64,000 nt of DNA, from assembly GCA_902574355.1 (NCBI GenBank), contig CACGNN010000004.1, positions 1 through 64,000 of the forward strand, given 5' to 3'. Of this stretch, positions 8,873 to 18,111 are shown in pieces. Below the pieces are notes generated by a model that worked only from the letters and a program-made list of their open reading frames with translations, did no database searches and was not told the DNA's origin. The position numbers and the translations under genes are program-made. This DNA is from an uncultured SAR86 cluster bacterium (GTDB taxonomy: Bacteria > Pseudomonadota > Gammaproteobacteria > Magnimaribacterales > Magnimaribacteraceae). Within the stretch, counting starts at the first letter, position 1. Each line of letters starts with the position of its first letter.

Positions 8873-9787
8873 TTAAAGATATTTCTTAAAAAACATCCAT
8901 ACTGCTTCTGAAGCACTTATTTCATCTTCTCCAGAACCAAAATAGTATCGAAGAATTGGGTTATTCCACCAAGTCAATTTTACTCCCGCTCCTGGCCAAA
9001 TATGTCCACCCCCTTCTATTCTGTACATCCATACTTCAGTTTCATCGCCTTCAGTCCAATATCTTTCAAAAAATATATCATTAGGCGCACCTTCATCTTT
9101 ACTCAAAATTAATTCTTCAGATTTCTGGGCCAATTGATATTTTTCAACAAAAAAGTCTATAGTTTCTGGTAAGCCATAATAGGCACCCCAACCGGTTGAG
9201 TTATTTATATCACCATCAAAAAAAGAGATGTCATCAGACGTTCCATGAATTTCAAATATCGGAACGGGATTATCTAACTCACAATTATCCATTGTTTGTT
9301 TCATCATGACTCCCGTGACAGAAGCAACAGCTTTAAATAAATCAGATGATGTGCATGCCAATAAGTATGCCATATCACCTCCATTAGACATCCCTGTTGC
9401 AAAGGCCTTTTGCCTTTTGAGATTAAATTCTTGAGTTAGGGAATTTACTAAATATCTAATGAATGACACATCATCTACAGTTGAGTCAGAATGAAAATCA
9501 TAACCTACTTTAAAGAATGTATTACCGTCACTACCCACCGTTCCCTGAGGATAAACAGCAATGAAGCCCTCCCTGTTTGCTATATCATTCATGCCAGAAT
9601 AGGTCATAATAATTTCAGCACTACTTGTATACCCATGTATGACAACTACTAAAGGAGAATCTTGATTTATATTAGGTGGAACATGAATAATATAGTCTCT
9701 CTCTAATCCTTGATGAATAACAGTCCTATGCTCACTCATCAGATTTAACGAGCAACACAATATTAATAATAAAAATTTAAATTTCAT
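8873..9787 (-). CDS. secreted polyhydroxybutyrate depolymerase/feruloyl-esterase-like hydrolase
   Basis: This 304-residue alpha/beta hydrolase begins with a signal peptide (MKFKFLLLILCCSLNLMS). It carries HGYTSS (oxyanion region), the nucleophile elbow GMSNGGDMAY, an Asp in the HGTSDD segment and a catalytic His in GGGHIWPG. This set is typical of the LpqC/PHB-depolymerase esterase group, which hydrolyses short polyesters or aromatic esters outside the cytoplasm. It directly follows the EF-hand esterase gene with no gap, so both are likely co-expressed and act on extracellular esters. Confidence 0.85.
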   Translation of the reverse strand: MKFKFLLLILCCSLNLMSEHRTVIHQGLERDYIIHVPPNINQDSPLVVVIHGYTSSAEIIMTYSGMNDIANREGFIAVYPQGTVGSDGNTFFKVGYDFHSDSTVDDVSFIRYLVNSLTQEFNLKRQKAFATGMSNGGDMAYLLACTSSDLFKAVASVTGVMMKQTMDNCELDNPVPIFEIHGTSDDISFFDGDINNSTGWGAYYGLPETIDFFVEKYQLAQKSEELILSKDEGAPNDIFFERYWTEGDETEVWMYRIEGGGHIWPGAGVKLTWWNNPILRYYFGSGEDEISASEAVWMFFKKYL

Positions 9788-10855
9788 TTAGTTTTCCTGG
9801 TGGAATCGTATCAATCTTTCACCTGCCGTCTCATAAAATAAAAAAGGATTATGATCTATTCCGTCGATGGCTAAGAAGTCATGTTCTATAGAGAATTTCT
9901 CTAAGTAGGAACTATATTCTTCTATGCTTTTAAAATTCATATCCTCTTTTCCTGACCAAAGAAGTAATTTAGGAGTTCTTTTTCCAGAATCTACATGTAT
10001 CTTTGCAAGAGACCAGGCATCATTCCCTTCCCCAACGTAATAGATTGCTTCGTCGTTATCTCTAGGATCATCTTCAATACCATTATTATCTTGGATTAAC
10101 TTTTCCATCATATAAGAAGCACCGCCAGCGGCAACAGTTCCAAAAAGTTCTGGATACTTGAACATATAACGAGTCGCTCCCCTTCCTCCTTGAGAAAAAC
10201 CTTCAAGGCCTCGCGCATTCCTTGTGGAGATTGTTCTATATTCTTTATCAATGTAAGGAATGAGCTCATTAATAAAAATATCCTCTCCAAAAGAATTTTT
10301 TTCTTTAGAATTGTAATGGCTTAGTTCCCCTCCATTCACAAAGATATAAAGAGCCGGCTCTATAGAAGTATCGGACATAATATCTTCCAAAAAATTAGAT
10401 ATGTATACCGACCTGGCCTCATTACCAGGCCTACCACCATGTAGATAATAGACTGATCTAAATCTTCTGTTAGGATTTTCAAAGTATATGTCGGGGATAT
10501 AAATATAATAACCGACAGGAAGATTCATTGAAGAACTGTTGAAAGTACCCTTTTTTAACTGTGCTGGTAAGTCAAATTTTTCATTAACTTCATTTACCCA
10601 AGAAAACTCTCTGGAGTAACCTCTTATAAACTCTCTTAGCTCACTCTTACTAATTAAGTCATTTCGATTAGAATCAACCAAAGAAAATATCCCCTTAGCC
10701 CATTCTTCTCTTTCTATAGTTCCATTTGAGTTCTTATCTTGCTCTTGGAATGAAAAATAAACGCCTAGCTCAATACCAATGAAAGTTAATATATTTTTCG
10801 ATTGAACTAAGACTACTAAAAAGAAAATACTTGCCAGTATCCACCCTAATCTCAT
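9788..10855 (-). CDS. EF-hand-containing exported esterase (esterase D-like fold)
   Basis: The 355-residue protein has an N-terminal hydrophobic segment (residues 5-17, signal or anchor), then two EF-hand loops: DKNSNGTIEREE at 40-51 and DSNRNDLISKSE at 61-72. The C-terminal domain is an alpha/beta hydrolase of the putative-esterase (Fes/esterase D) type with YYLHGG, the nucleophile elbow GFSQGG and a late GIDHNPF His. I infer a calcium-binding periplasmic or surface esterase. Its start overlaps the methyltransferase stop by 1 nt. Confidence 0.85.
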   Translation of the reverse strand: MRLGWILASIFFLVVLVQSKNILTFIGIELGVYFSFQEQDKNSNGTIEREEWAKGIFSLVDSNRNDLISKSELREFIRGYSREFSWVNEVNEKFDLPAQLKKGTFNSSSMNLPVGYYIYIPDIYFENPNRRFRSVYYLHGGRPGNEARSVYISNFLEDIMSDTSIEPALYIFVNGGELSHYNSKEKNSFGEDIFINELIPYIDKEYRTISTRNARGLEGFSQGGRGATRYMFKYPELFGTVAAGGASYMMEKLIQDNNGIEDDPRDNDEAIYYVGEGNDAWSLAKIHVDSGKRTPKLLLWSGKEDMNFKSIEEYSSYLEKFSIEHDFLAIDGIDHNPFLFYETAGERLIRFHQEN

Positions 10856-11475
10856 TATTTACTTACTGCATATCCCCAATAATTATATCCAGCAATCTTA
10901 GGAGTACTTGGGAGATACATTTCTTCCATTTCAACAATGTCGAAGCCTGATTCTTGGATTAGATCTGGAATCTTTCTATCAATATTGCAACCTCCTGCAA
11001 TTAATCCCCAGAAAGGATTAATTCTTTTCTGCCATTTCTTTATATTCGCATCTGGAGCTTCGCCATGTTCACAAAATATCATTTTGCCATCGTTTTTAAG
11101 TACTCTTTTAATTTCAGTATTAGCTCTATGTACTTCTGGAATAGTGCACATAGTGTAAGTAACTAAAACGGTGTCAAAATAGTTATCCGGTAATGGCATT
11201 TCTTCAGCCCCTGAAGAAACAAATTTGACATCTATTCCTTGTTGGATGGCAACTTCTTTCGCCATTTTACTGAGTTCTTCAGAGGGTTCTAACCCCCATA
11301 ATTCTTCGATTTTAGATTTATCATAAAAAGGTAAATTGAGACCGGACCCAATTCCTATCTCTAAAACCTTTCCCTCAGCATGAGGAACAACTTTTTTTCT
11401 TTGGTAAGAAACTGGTTTAGATCCGCAGGCACAATTTAGAAATTTTGGTAGCACATATTTTTCGTATAAACTCAT
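10855..11475 (-). CDS. class I SAM-dependent methyltransferase
   Basis: The 206-residue protein shows SAM-binding motif I (VLEIGIGSGLNLPFY), an acidic loop LEPSEE, and motif IV FDTVLVTYTMCTIPE. The overall form, including the tail GYNYWGYAVSK, fits the phospholipid/UbiE-like small methyltransferases such as those annotated as methyltransferase-like 7 homologues. The acceptor is unknown. It is the first gene of a minus-strand run with the two exported esterases and is divergent from the SDR gene. Confidence 0.82.
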   Translation of the reverse strand: MSLYEKYVLPKFLNCACGSKPVSYQRKKVVPHAEGKVLEIGIGSGLNLPFYDKSKIEELWGLEPSEELSKMAKEVAIQQGIDVKFVSSGAEEMPLPDNYFDTVLVTYTMCTIPEVHRANTEIKRVLKNDGKMIFCEHGEAPDANIKKWQKRINPFWGLIAGGCNIDRKIPDLIQESGFDIVEMEEMYLPSTPKIAGYNYWGYAVSK

Positions 11476-11509
11476 AGAACTAATCTAATACGTAGAAGAA
11501 TTAAAGGCA

Positions 11510-12376
11510 ATGACAATGAATGAGAACCTAGAAAATAAAGTATGTTTAATAACTGGTGCAACAAATGGAATCGGTGAAGAGTCTGCAAAAGAACTTAATA
11601 AGATGGGAGCCGAAATAATATTTATTGCTAGAAACCAAGAAAAAGGTAACCGGTTAAAAGAACAACTTCTAAAGGAATCGGGAAGGGAGGCAACCATGAT
11701 AGTAGCTGATCTATCTTCCCAAGCAGATGTCAAGCAAGCAGCTGAGGCATTTTTGTCCATGGAGAAACCTCTGGATATTCTGCTCAATAACGCTGGAATT
11801 ATGAATAGAGAAAGAAAAGAAACCATTGATGGCCTGGAGGAAGTTTTTTCAGTTAATCATTTAGCATACTTTACCTTTACTCTGTTATTGGCTGAAAAGC
11901 TTAAGAATACAAGCGGATCTAGAGTTGTAAATGTTGCGTCTGGTGCTCATCAATTCGTCAAAGATATGAATTTTGAAGATTTACAGTCAGAAAAAACCTT
12001 CAGACCCATGCAAGTTTATGGGCAATCCAAACTTGCAAATATATTATTTACAAAATCTCTCTCTGAAAAACTTTCAAGTTTTGATGTAACTGTTAATTGC
12101 TTGCATCCAGGCTTTGTAAGCACAGGTATAGGATCTAACAATAATCAGGGGCTATGGCCTTTTCTCATGTTCTTAGCAAGACCTTTTGCAAGAAAGACAG
12201 ATAAAGGGGCAGAAACTTCGATCTACTTATGCTGCTCTTCTGAAGTCAAAGATACAACCGGAGAATATTTCGTTGACTGTAAAATAGAAAAAATTTCAGA
12301 AGCAGCAAAAGATCCGAATCAAGCCGCCAGACTTTGGGATATAAGCGAAGAAATTACGGGATTGAAATTAAATTGA
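11510..12376 (+). CDS. short-chain dehydrogenase/reductase, retinol-dehydrogenase-like
   Basis: This 288-residue classical SDR has the cofactor motif TGATNGIG at residues 15-22, the structural motif NNAG, and the catalytic YxxxK within YGQSKLANILF. The YGQSKLAN and NCLHPGFVSTGIG stretches are typical of the retinol dehydrogenase/WWOX-like SDR subgroup that reduces or oxidises hydrophobic alcohols and aldehydes. A second ATG lies two codons in and could be the start. The last 9 nt overlap the end of priA on the other strand. Confidence 0.87.
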   Translation: MTMNENLENKVCLITGATNGIGEESAKELNKMGAEIIFIARNQEKGNRLKEQLLKESGREATMIVADLSSQADVKQAAEAFLSMEKPLDILLNNAGIMNRERKETIDGLEEVFSVNHLAYFTFTLLLAEKLKNTSGSRVVNVASGAHQFVKDMNFEDLQSEKTFRPMQVYGQSKLANILFTKSLSEKLSSFDVTVNCLHPGFVSTGIGSNNNQGLWPFLMFLARPFARKTDKGAETSIYLCCSSEVKDTTGEYFVDCKIEKISEAAKDPNQAARLWDISEEITGLKLN

Positions 12377-14578
12377 TGAGAGCGGATCTACATCAATAGA
12401 CCACCTAACTTGCTTTGTTAATTTTGGTTCATAAAGCCTAGACTGCATAACATCTAAAAATTTATGTAAATTTGATCTGCTGCTAGAAAAAATACTTAAC
12501 TCCCATCTATAAACGCCAGATTTTTTCTCCATGATGGATGGCAAAGGACCTACGATACGAACGTTCGAACTTATCTGTTTCTCTATTTTTGATTGATTCA
12601 ACAATTTTAAAATGAAATCCCTACTGACTAAGCTTTTTGGTGATTCTGCAAAAATTTTAGCTTGAAATGAAAATGGAGGGATCTTGTAGCTTTTTCTTTC
12701 TTCTAATAATTTTTTTGCAAACTTTTCATAACTACCGGTGATAATTTCCTCTATTTGAGGATGATCAAGGCAATAAGATTGCAAAATTACTCTTCCCGGT
12801 TTTTTATCTCTGCCTGCCCTACCAGCGACTTGTGTCATAAGCTGGGCAACTCTTTCACTACCTCTAAAGTCTGCGCTAAATAGACCTGAGTCCGCATCGA
12901 TTATTCCGACTAATGTTACATTGGGAAAATGATGACCTTTTGCTAGAAGTTGTGTACCCAGCAAAATAATAGGCTCTCCTTTTTTAATTTCATCAAAATA
13001 TTCATTAAGACTTTCTTTCTTTCTTGTTGAGTCACTATCTATTCTTAGTGTCTTTGTATCGGGAAAGTGACCTCTTAAAAACTCTTCAACTCTCTCTGTA
13101 CCAAAACCATATGTAAGGAAATCATCAGAACCACAAGACGGGCACTTTCTTGGGTAAGGCTTCTGTGCTTCGCAGTGGTGACAATGTAATTTAAATGGGT
13201 TCTTATGAACTGTCATAAGGGCATCACATCTGTCGCAATTTGAAATCCAGCCACAAGCCTTACAAATCATTGAAGGTGCGTAACCTCTTCTATTCAAAAA
13301 TATTAATACCTGATTTCCTTTATCAAGTTCAGTTTGAGTGGCCTCTAGAAGCTCTTTACTTAATCCTTCATGTAACTCTTTGCCTTTTAAATCTACAGCG
13401 TGATATGTAGGTAAGTTTGCTCCAGTTGCTCTTTTGTTCAATTTCAATACTTTATACTTTTCTTCCTCAACGTTTTTTAGGGTCTCCAAAGATGGTGTGG
13501 CAGATGCTAGTACAACTGGTATCTTTTCGAGTTTAGCTCTATATAGAGACATATCTCTTGCTGAGTAACGAAATTTCTCCATCTGTTTAAATGATAGATC
13601 ATGCTCTTCATCTACAACGATGATGCCTAGATTTTTCATTGGCAAAAATACACTCGAACGAGTACCAATAATTATATCAACCAAACCTCTAGATGCTCCC
13701 AACCATGCATCAACTTTTTCACGCTCGTTTTTAGCGGAATGAAAAGACATTACTCTATCTCCAAAATATTCTCGAAATCGTTCTTCAGCTTGAGGGGCGA
13801 GTCCTATTTCTGGGATGAGTATTAATGCTTGTTTGCCTTCATTAACGATCTCCTGGATTGCCTGTAAGTAAACTTCAGTTTTTCCACTTCCTGTAATGCC
13901 ATCTAATAAGAACGTGATATTTTTATCCTTAGCTTTTTTAATAGCATTAACTGCTTTAATTTGCTCCGGGTTAAGTTGCTTAGGTGAAGATAACTGTTTG
14001 TTTTCTAATTTCTTATAAGGAGATAACTCTCTTGAAAACCTATTAACAAATCCTTTTTCAATTAGACCATTTACTGCAGCATTACTTATCCCAAAAGCCT
14101 GAGCAGATTTTAATGTCATTTCTTTCTTGTCTTTTAGTATGGAAATAAGTTTCTGTTGACTCGGTGCTCTTCTGAGGGTCTCTTCCTCCAAAAAAGAACC
14201 TTTTGAAGTTAATTCTAAATATTTACTCTCTCTAAATTTTGCTTCCTTTCCTTTTCTTAAAGAAGGAGGAAAAAAATAAGAAATGATTTCTCCGAGTGGA
14301 TAATGATAATAACGTGACGACCACTCGGCTAGGTTGATTGAATTAGAATCTAACAAGGGAACCTCATCAAGAATCTCCTTAATATATTTATATTTCCTAT
14401 TTGAAGATTTATCTCTTTCAGAAAAACTCCAGACAACTCCCACCAATGTTCGTTTTCCAAAAGGCACCAAAACTCTTGAACCTTGTTTTAGTAAATTTGA
14501 ATTATTCTTAGGAGGTAGGTACGAAAATTTCTCCATCAAAGGAATAGGTATGAGAACTTCAACTAAATCTAAACTCAT
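12368..14578 (-). CDS. priA: primosomal replication-restart helicase PriA
   Basis: PriA is the 3'-5' DNA helicase that reloads the replisome at stalled forks. The 736-residue length is that of the E. coli enzyme. Visible parts are the N-terminal fork-binding domain, Walker A GITGSGKTEVY, the DEEH box, and the zinc-binding insertion with its Cys pairs (CKAC, CDRC, CHHC, CPSC), then motifs V-VI with QVAGRAGR. It is divergent from the L31 gene, the same priA/rpmE arrangement as in enterobacteria, and overlaps the SDR gene at its end by 9 nt. Confidence 0.98.
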   Translation of the reverse strand: MSLDLVEVLIPIPLMEKFSYLPPKNNSNLLKQGSRVLVPFGKRTLVGVVWSFSERDKSSNRKYKYIKEILDEVPLLDSNSINLAEWSSRYYHYPLGEIISYFFPPSLRKGKEAKFRESKYLELTSKGSFLEEETLRRAPSQQKLISILKDKKEMTLKSAQAFGISNAAVNGLIEKGFVNRFSRELSPYKKLENKQLSSPKQLNPEQIKAVNAIKKAKDKNITFLLDGITGSGKTEVYLQAIQEIVNEGKQALILIPEIGLAPQAEERFREYFGDRVMSFHSAKNEREKVDAWLGASRGLVDIIIGTRSSVFLPMKNLGIIVVDEEHDLSFKQMEKFRYSARDMSLYRAKLEKIPVVLASATPSLETLKNVEEEKYKVLKLNKRATGANLPTYHAVDLKGKELHEGLSKELLEATQTELDKGNQVLIFLNRRGYAPSMICKACGWISNCDRCDALMTVHKNPFKLHCHHCEAQKPYPRKCPSCGSDDFLTYGFGTERVEEFLRGHFPDTKTLRIDSDSTRKKESLNEYFDEIKKGEPIILLGTQLLAKGHHFPNVTLVGIIDADSGLFSADFRGSERVAQLMTQVAGRAGRDKKPGRVILQSYCLDHPQIEEIITGSYEKFAKKLLEERKSYKIPPFSFQAKIFAESPKSLVSRDFILKLLNQSKIEKQISSNVRIVGPLPSIMEKKSGVYRWELSIFSSSRSNLHKFLDVMQSRLYEPKLTKQVRWSIDVDPLSSI

Positions 14579-14615
14579 GAACTAATTATCAGTCATTGTT
14601 TTTTAAATTATGCAT

Positions 14616-14643
14616 TTGCCTTGTTTTGCCTGTCTGTTATAGT
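14616..14643 (+). promoter_or_regulatory. sigma-70 promoter for rpmE
   Basis: TTGCCT (14616-14621) and TATAGT (14638-14643) are separated by 16 nt, about 35 nt upstream of the L31 start codon. Position and match to the -35/-10 consensus support a housekeeping promoter. Confidence 0.65.
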
Positions 14644-14676
14644 GCTCCACCATATTTTTATTTACAAGATTTATAG

Positions 14677-15096
14677 ATGAAAAAAGACATTCACCCAGAA
14701 TATAGAGAAGTACTATTTCATGACACAAGTGTTGATGAATACTACCTTGTACGCTCTACCTTAAGCACAGATCAGACAAAAGAATATGAAGGAAAAACTT
14801 ATCCCTATTGTGTGCTAGATATCTCATCTGCTTCACATCCTTTTTATACTGGTAAACAAAAACTTGTAGATACTGGCGGAAGGGTTGATAAATTTAGAAA
14901 ACGTTTTGGAAACAAGACGAAGAATGCTCCAGTAGCTGAGCCTGCTGCAGAAGAAGCACCTCTTGAAGAGGTTGTAGCAGAGGAAGCTATTACAGAAGAG
15001 GTTGCTACTGAAGAACCAGTTGTTGAAGAAGAAAAAAGCGAAGAAACTCCTGCTGAAGAAACTCCTATTGAGGAAGATGCATCAAAAGACAAATAA
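14677..15096 (+). CDS. rpmE2: ribosomal protein bL31 (type B, zinc-free) with acidic C-terminal extension
   Basis: Residues 1-80 match bL31: it opens [19 protein letters not shown] and contains SHPFYTGKQ and [11 protein letters not shown]. The CxxC zinc pairs are absent, as in type B (YkgM-like) proteins. Unlike normal 80-90-residue L31, a tail of about 55 residues follows, made nearly all of Glu, Ala, Pro, Val and Thr in loose repeats ([18 protein letters not shown]) and ending in SKDK. The tail is strongly acidic, the reverse of a normal ribosomal protein tail. A good promoter precedes and a terminator follows. Confidence 0.92.
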   Translation: MKKDIHPEYREVLFHDTSVDEYYLVRSTLSTDQTKEYEGKTYPYCVLDISSASHPFYTGKQKLVDTGGRVDKFRKRFGNKTKNAPVAEPAAEEAPLEEVVAEEAITEEVATEEPVVEEEKSEETPAEETPIEEDASKDK

Positions 15097-15107
15097 ATAT
15101 ACTACTT

Positions 15108-15137
15108 AAAAAAAAGACGCATAAAGCGTCTTTTTTT
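15108..15137. terminator. bidirectional intrinsic terminator
   Basis: The stem GACGC/GCGTC (15116-15120 and 15126-15130) with loop ATAAA is flanked by an A-run on the left and seven T on the right, extending the stem with A-T pairs. It lies between the convergent L31 and esterase genes and can serve both. Confidence 0.9.
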
Positions 15138-15148
15138 ATATGTATTAT

Positions 15149-16426
15149 TTAATCGATAATTGCTTGATAAGTAGCTAATTGCATAAGCTCCCTTATAGGA
15201 TAAGTCCCATCGGGTAATAATTGCGTATGAACAATGCCGATTAGATCTTCTTTATGGTCTACCCAAAAATGTGTACTAGCTGCACCGCCCCAACTATAGA
15301 CACCCTCTGAAACAGGTAAGCCAGCTAGTGCAGGATTGACGACTACTGATCCGGTAACACCAAACCCCATACCTCTGACTTTGTAGGCATTTCCAAGCAT
15401 ATTGAATAAATTAGTTAAACCCTCATCTGCGCTCTCATCTCCCATATGATTAGCCGTCATAAATTCAACAGTCTTCTTGCCTAAATATCGTTTACCTTCG
15501 TACTCACCTTTATTCAGTAACATCTGTGCAAATTTTAAATAATCTCCAACTGTACTAACTAAACCTCCGCCACCTGATTCAAGTTGAGGAGGAGTTCTGT
15601 AACCTGACTCTTTTGGATCGTCCATTAGCATCATATTTCCCGGAACTGGACCATAGTTAGCAGCAAACCTCTCAAGCTTTTCTTCGGGAACCATAAAACC
15701 TGTATCTTCCATACCTAAAGGGCCAAAAATTCTTTCCTCTAAAAATTCTCCAAATGACTGTCCAGAAAGTTCTTCAATTAATGCACCCATTACATCCATC
15801 CCGACACTGTAATTCCAAATAGTTCCAGGTTGAGCAACGAGGGGAAGTTCAGCTAACGCCCTAACCCACTCTCTTAAGCTATTAAAAGCTGGCTTGGTTC
15901 CGCTTGTGAAAAAAATACCACCTGCACTAGGAACATTACCAAGACCCCTTTCCATTTCTTCTGAGACATACATTGAGCCTACTGGACCCGGCATAAAGGA
16001 GTAAGACAATCCTGAGGTATGAGAGGCAAGTTGCTGGATAGTTATAGGAGAAGATGCTGCTTCTGTTTGCATATTTTCACCTTCGCCACTCAAATGAACT
16101 TTCATTTCGTCAAACTCTGGGAAATATTTAGCAATAGGATCAGTCATAAGAAACTTTCCTTCTTCAAAAAGCATCATTAAAGCTGCTCCCGTTACGGGTT
16201 TAGATTGAGAATAAATTCTATGGATGGTATCAGTTTCCATAGGTAAATTTCTCTCTATATCTCTCATTCCATTCGCTTCAAAATGAACAACCTCTCCTCT
16301 CCTAGCCACCAAAGTAACAGTGCCTGGAATTTTTTTAGCCTCAATAAGAGAACGCATAGATTTTCCAATATGCTCTAGTTTTTCTTTTGAGAATCCTACC
16401 TTCTCTGGTTTAGTTATTTTGCTCAT
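15149..16426 (-). CDS. serine beta-lactamase-fold hydrolase (class C-like esterase)
   Basis: This 425-residue protein belongs to the beta-lactamase/EstB family (family VIII esterases). The nucleophile motif SQSK (SxxK) is followed by NYSVG, the Tyr-containing second motif, and a C-terminal YSWGGAASTHFWVD segment that plays the KTG-box role. There is no clear signal peptide, so it is probably cytoplasmic. It likely hydrolyses short esters; beta-lactam hydrolysis is not expected from the sequence alone. Its start overlaps the end of coaBC by 17 nt. Confidence 0.87.
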   Translation of the reverse strand: MSKITKPEKVGFSKEKLEHIGKSMRSLIEAKKIPGTVTLVARRGEVVHFEANGMRDIERNLPMETDTIHRIYSQSKPVTGAALMMLFEEGKFLMTDPIAKYFPEFDEMKVHLSGEGENMQTEAASSPITIQQLASHTSGLSYSFMPGPVGSMYVSEEMERGLGNVPSAGGIFFTSGTKPAFNSLREWVRALAELPLVAQPGTIWNYSVGMDVMGALIEELSGQSFGEFLEERIFGPLGMEDTGFMVPEEKLERFAANYGPVPGNMMLMDDPKESGYRTPPQLESGGGGLVSTVGDYLKFAQMLLNKGEYEGKRYLGKKTVEFMTANHMGDESADEGLTNLFNMLGNAYKVRGMGFGVTGSVVVNPALAGLPVSEGVYSWGGAASTHFWVDHKEDLIGIVHTQLLPDGTYPIRELMQLATYQAIID

Positions 16427-17621
16427 TAATTCTCCCCGATATGAACTCTATTATTTTTTTTGAAATCTTCTTTTTATTTTGTTTTTTGAGAAGTTGCTTC
16501 TCTTCTTTCGTTATAAGAGTAACTTCGTTCTCTTCTGAATCAAATCCTATAGACTTATCTGACACATCATTGGCCACAATCAAGTCCAGTTTTTTATGTT
16601 TAAGTTTATTCTCGGCATTTTCTATAAGTTTGTCTGTTTCAGCTGCAAAACCTACAACATATGGTCTATCTTCTAACTCGCTTACAAACTTTAAAATATC
16701 TTCGTTTTCTTTTAACTCCAATATCATTGATGAATTATCTCCAGCTTTCTTTATTTTGGAATCTTTAACTTCAGCAGGACTATAATCCGAAACAGCTGCT
16801 GTTCCGATATAGACATCCATCTCTTTGATATGATGTTTCACAGCATCCGACATTTCTTTTGCAGTGTTAATTGCAATTACATTACAGTTCGATGGTGGTT
16901 CTATATTTACTGGACCGCTGATCAAAGTTACTTGTGCACCTTGTTCAATTGCAGCATGAGCAAGACTATATCCCATCTTTCCAGAACTCCTATTTGTGAT
17001 AAACCTTACAGGATCAATTGGCTCTTGAGTGGGCCCAGCCGTAATAAGGACATTTTTACCAGACAGGACTCCTTTATCAAAAGAAGATGAAAATATCTCT
17101 AGTATTTCTAGTGGTTCTAGCATTCGTCCAAGACCAGTGTCTCCACATGCTTGCTCACCAGAACCAGGTCCACAGATACCAAAATCTTGGGTAAGTAATT
17201 TATTTAAATTATCTTGAGTTCTATTATCTCTCCACATCGCTTGGTTCATGGCTGGAGCGAGAGATATTGGACCATCAAAAGCAAGTGTAACAGTTGATAA
17301 GAGATCATCCCCCCTTCCGGAAGATAGTCTGGCTATAGTATTTGCAGTTGCAGGTGCAATTAGTATTCCATCTGCCCACTTTGCTAACTCAATGTGTCCC
17401 ATAGCCGCTTCAGATTCAGTATCTAGTAGTTCAGTAGACACTCTATTTCCTGATAAGGCTTGTAAAGTGAGAGGAGTTATAAACTCTTCAGCAGACTTAG
17501 TCATTACAACCCTAACTGATGCACCAGACTTCTTTAGATGTCTTACAATTTCAGCAGATTTGTAAGCAGCAATGCCACCAGTAACGCCTAATAAAATATT
17601 TTTATTTGCTAATGATTTCAA
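16410..17621 (-). CDS. coaBC: bifunctional phosphopantothenoylcysteine decarboxylase/synthetase
   Basis: CoaBC performs two steps of coenzyme A synthesis: CTP-dependent joining of cysteine to 4'-phosphopantothenate, and its FMN-dependent decarboxylation. The 403-residue protein has the flavoprotein N-terminal domain (GVTGGIAAYKSAEIVR, PAMNQAMW, and the substrate clamp GEQACGDTGLGRM), then the synthetase domain with ITAGPTQEPIDPVRFITNRS and SGKMGYSLA. The C-terminus is lysine-rich (KKQNKKKISKK). Length and order of domains are standard. Confidence 0.97.
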   Translation of the reverse strand: MKSLANKNILLGVTGGIAAYKSAEIVRHLKKSGASVRVVMTKSAEEFITPLTLQALSGNRVSTELLDTESEAAMGHIELAKWADGILIAPATANTIARLSSGRGDDLLSTVTLAFDGPISLAPAMNQAMWRDNRTQDNLNKLLTQDFGICGPGSGEQACGDTGLGRMLEPLEILEIFSSSFDKGVLSGKNVLITAGPTQEPIDPVRFITNRSSGKMGYSLAHAAIEQGAQVTLISGPVNIEPPSNCNVIAINTAKEMSDAVKHHIKEMDVYIGTAAVSDYSPAEVKDSKIKKAGDNSSMILELKENEDILKFVSELEDRPYVVGFAAETDKLIENAENKLKHKKLDLIVANDVSDKSIGFDSEENEVTLITKEEKQLLKKQNKKKISKKIIEFISGRINEQNN

Positions 17622-17660
17622 TATTTATCTCTATGTAAAACAGATTATAGCGGCTTATTC

Positions 17661-17689
17661 TTGCTTGCTGTCAATGCTTCTGGTATAAA
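17661..17689 (+). promoter_or_regulatory. sigma-70 promoter for rpmB-rpmG
   Basis: TTGCTT (17661-17666) and TATAAA (17684-17689) are separated by 17 nt, with a TGG extended -10 just before TATAAA. The site ends 33 nt upstream of the L28 start. Confidence 0.75.
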
Positions 17690-17722
17690 ACGCGGCTCTA
17701 TAAATAAATTTTTTAATAAATT

Positions 17723-17959
17723 ATGTCTAAAGTTTGCCAAGTAACAGGAAAAAGACCTCAAGCGGGAAATAATGTCTCGTTTGCGAAAAATAGAAATAAG
17801 AGAACTTTTCAACCAAACCTTCACAAACACAGGTTTTGGGTAGAATCTGAAAATAGATATATAAGCCTTATTGTTTCTGCGAATGGGTTAAGAACCATCG
17901 ATAAAAATGGTATTGATACTGTGCTTGCTGAGATAAGAGCTAGAGGAGAAAAAATATGA
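17723..17959 (+). CDS. rpmB: 50S ribosomal protein bL28
   Basis: The 78-residue protein begins [20 protein letters not shown] and contains [15 protein letters not shown], both diagnostic of bL28 of the large ribosomal subunit. It has the usual length. The stop overlaps the rpmG start (ATGA), so the two are one translationally coupled unit, as in most gammaproteobacteria. Confidence 0.98.
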   Translation: MSKVCQVTGKRPQAGNNVSFAKNRNKRTFQPNLHKHRFWVESENRYISLIVSANGLRTIDKNGIDTVLAEIRARGEKI

Positions 17960-18111
17960 GAGAAAAAATTAGATTAGTATCCTCTGCTGGTACAGGCCAC
18001 TTTTATACGACTGACAAGAACAAGTCTGCAATGCCTGACAAAATGGAAATTAAAAAATTCGATCCAGTTATCAGAAAACACGTTATTTATACAGAAGCAA
18101 AAATTAAATAA
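17956..18111 (+). CDS. rpmG: 50S ribosomal protein bL33
   Basis: This 51-residue protein begins [19 protein letters not shown] and ends [12 protein letters not shown], the ends expected for bL33. The CxxC zinc motifs of some L33 proteins are absent, as in the E. coli form. It overlaps rpmB by 4 nt at the start, and its last 8 nt overlap the end of ubiH on the opposite strand. Confidence 0.97.
   Translation: MREKIRLVSSAGTGHFYTTDKNKSAMPDKMEIKKFDPVIRKHVIYTEAKIK

Noticed and set aside
14844-15092. Ser/Thr-rich open frame opposite the L31 tail
   Set aside because: It is the antisense shadow of the repetitive Glu/Ala codons; it has no independent support.
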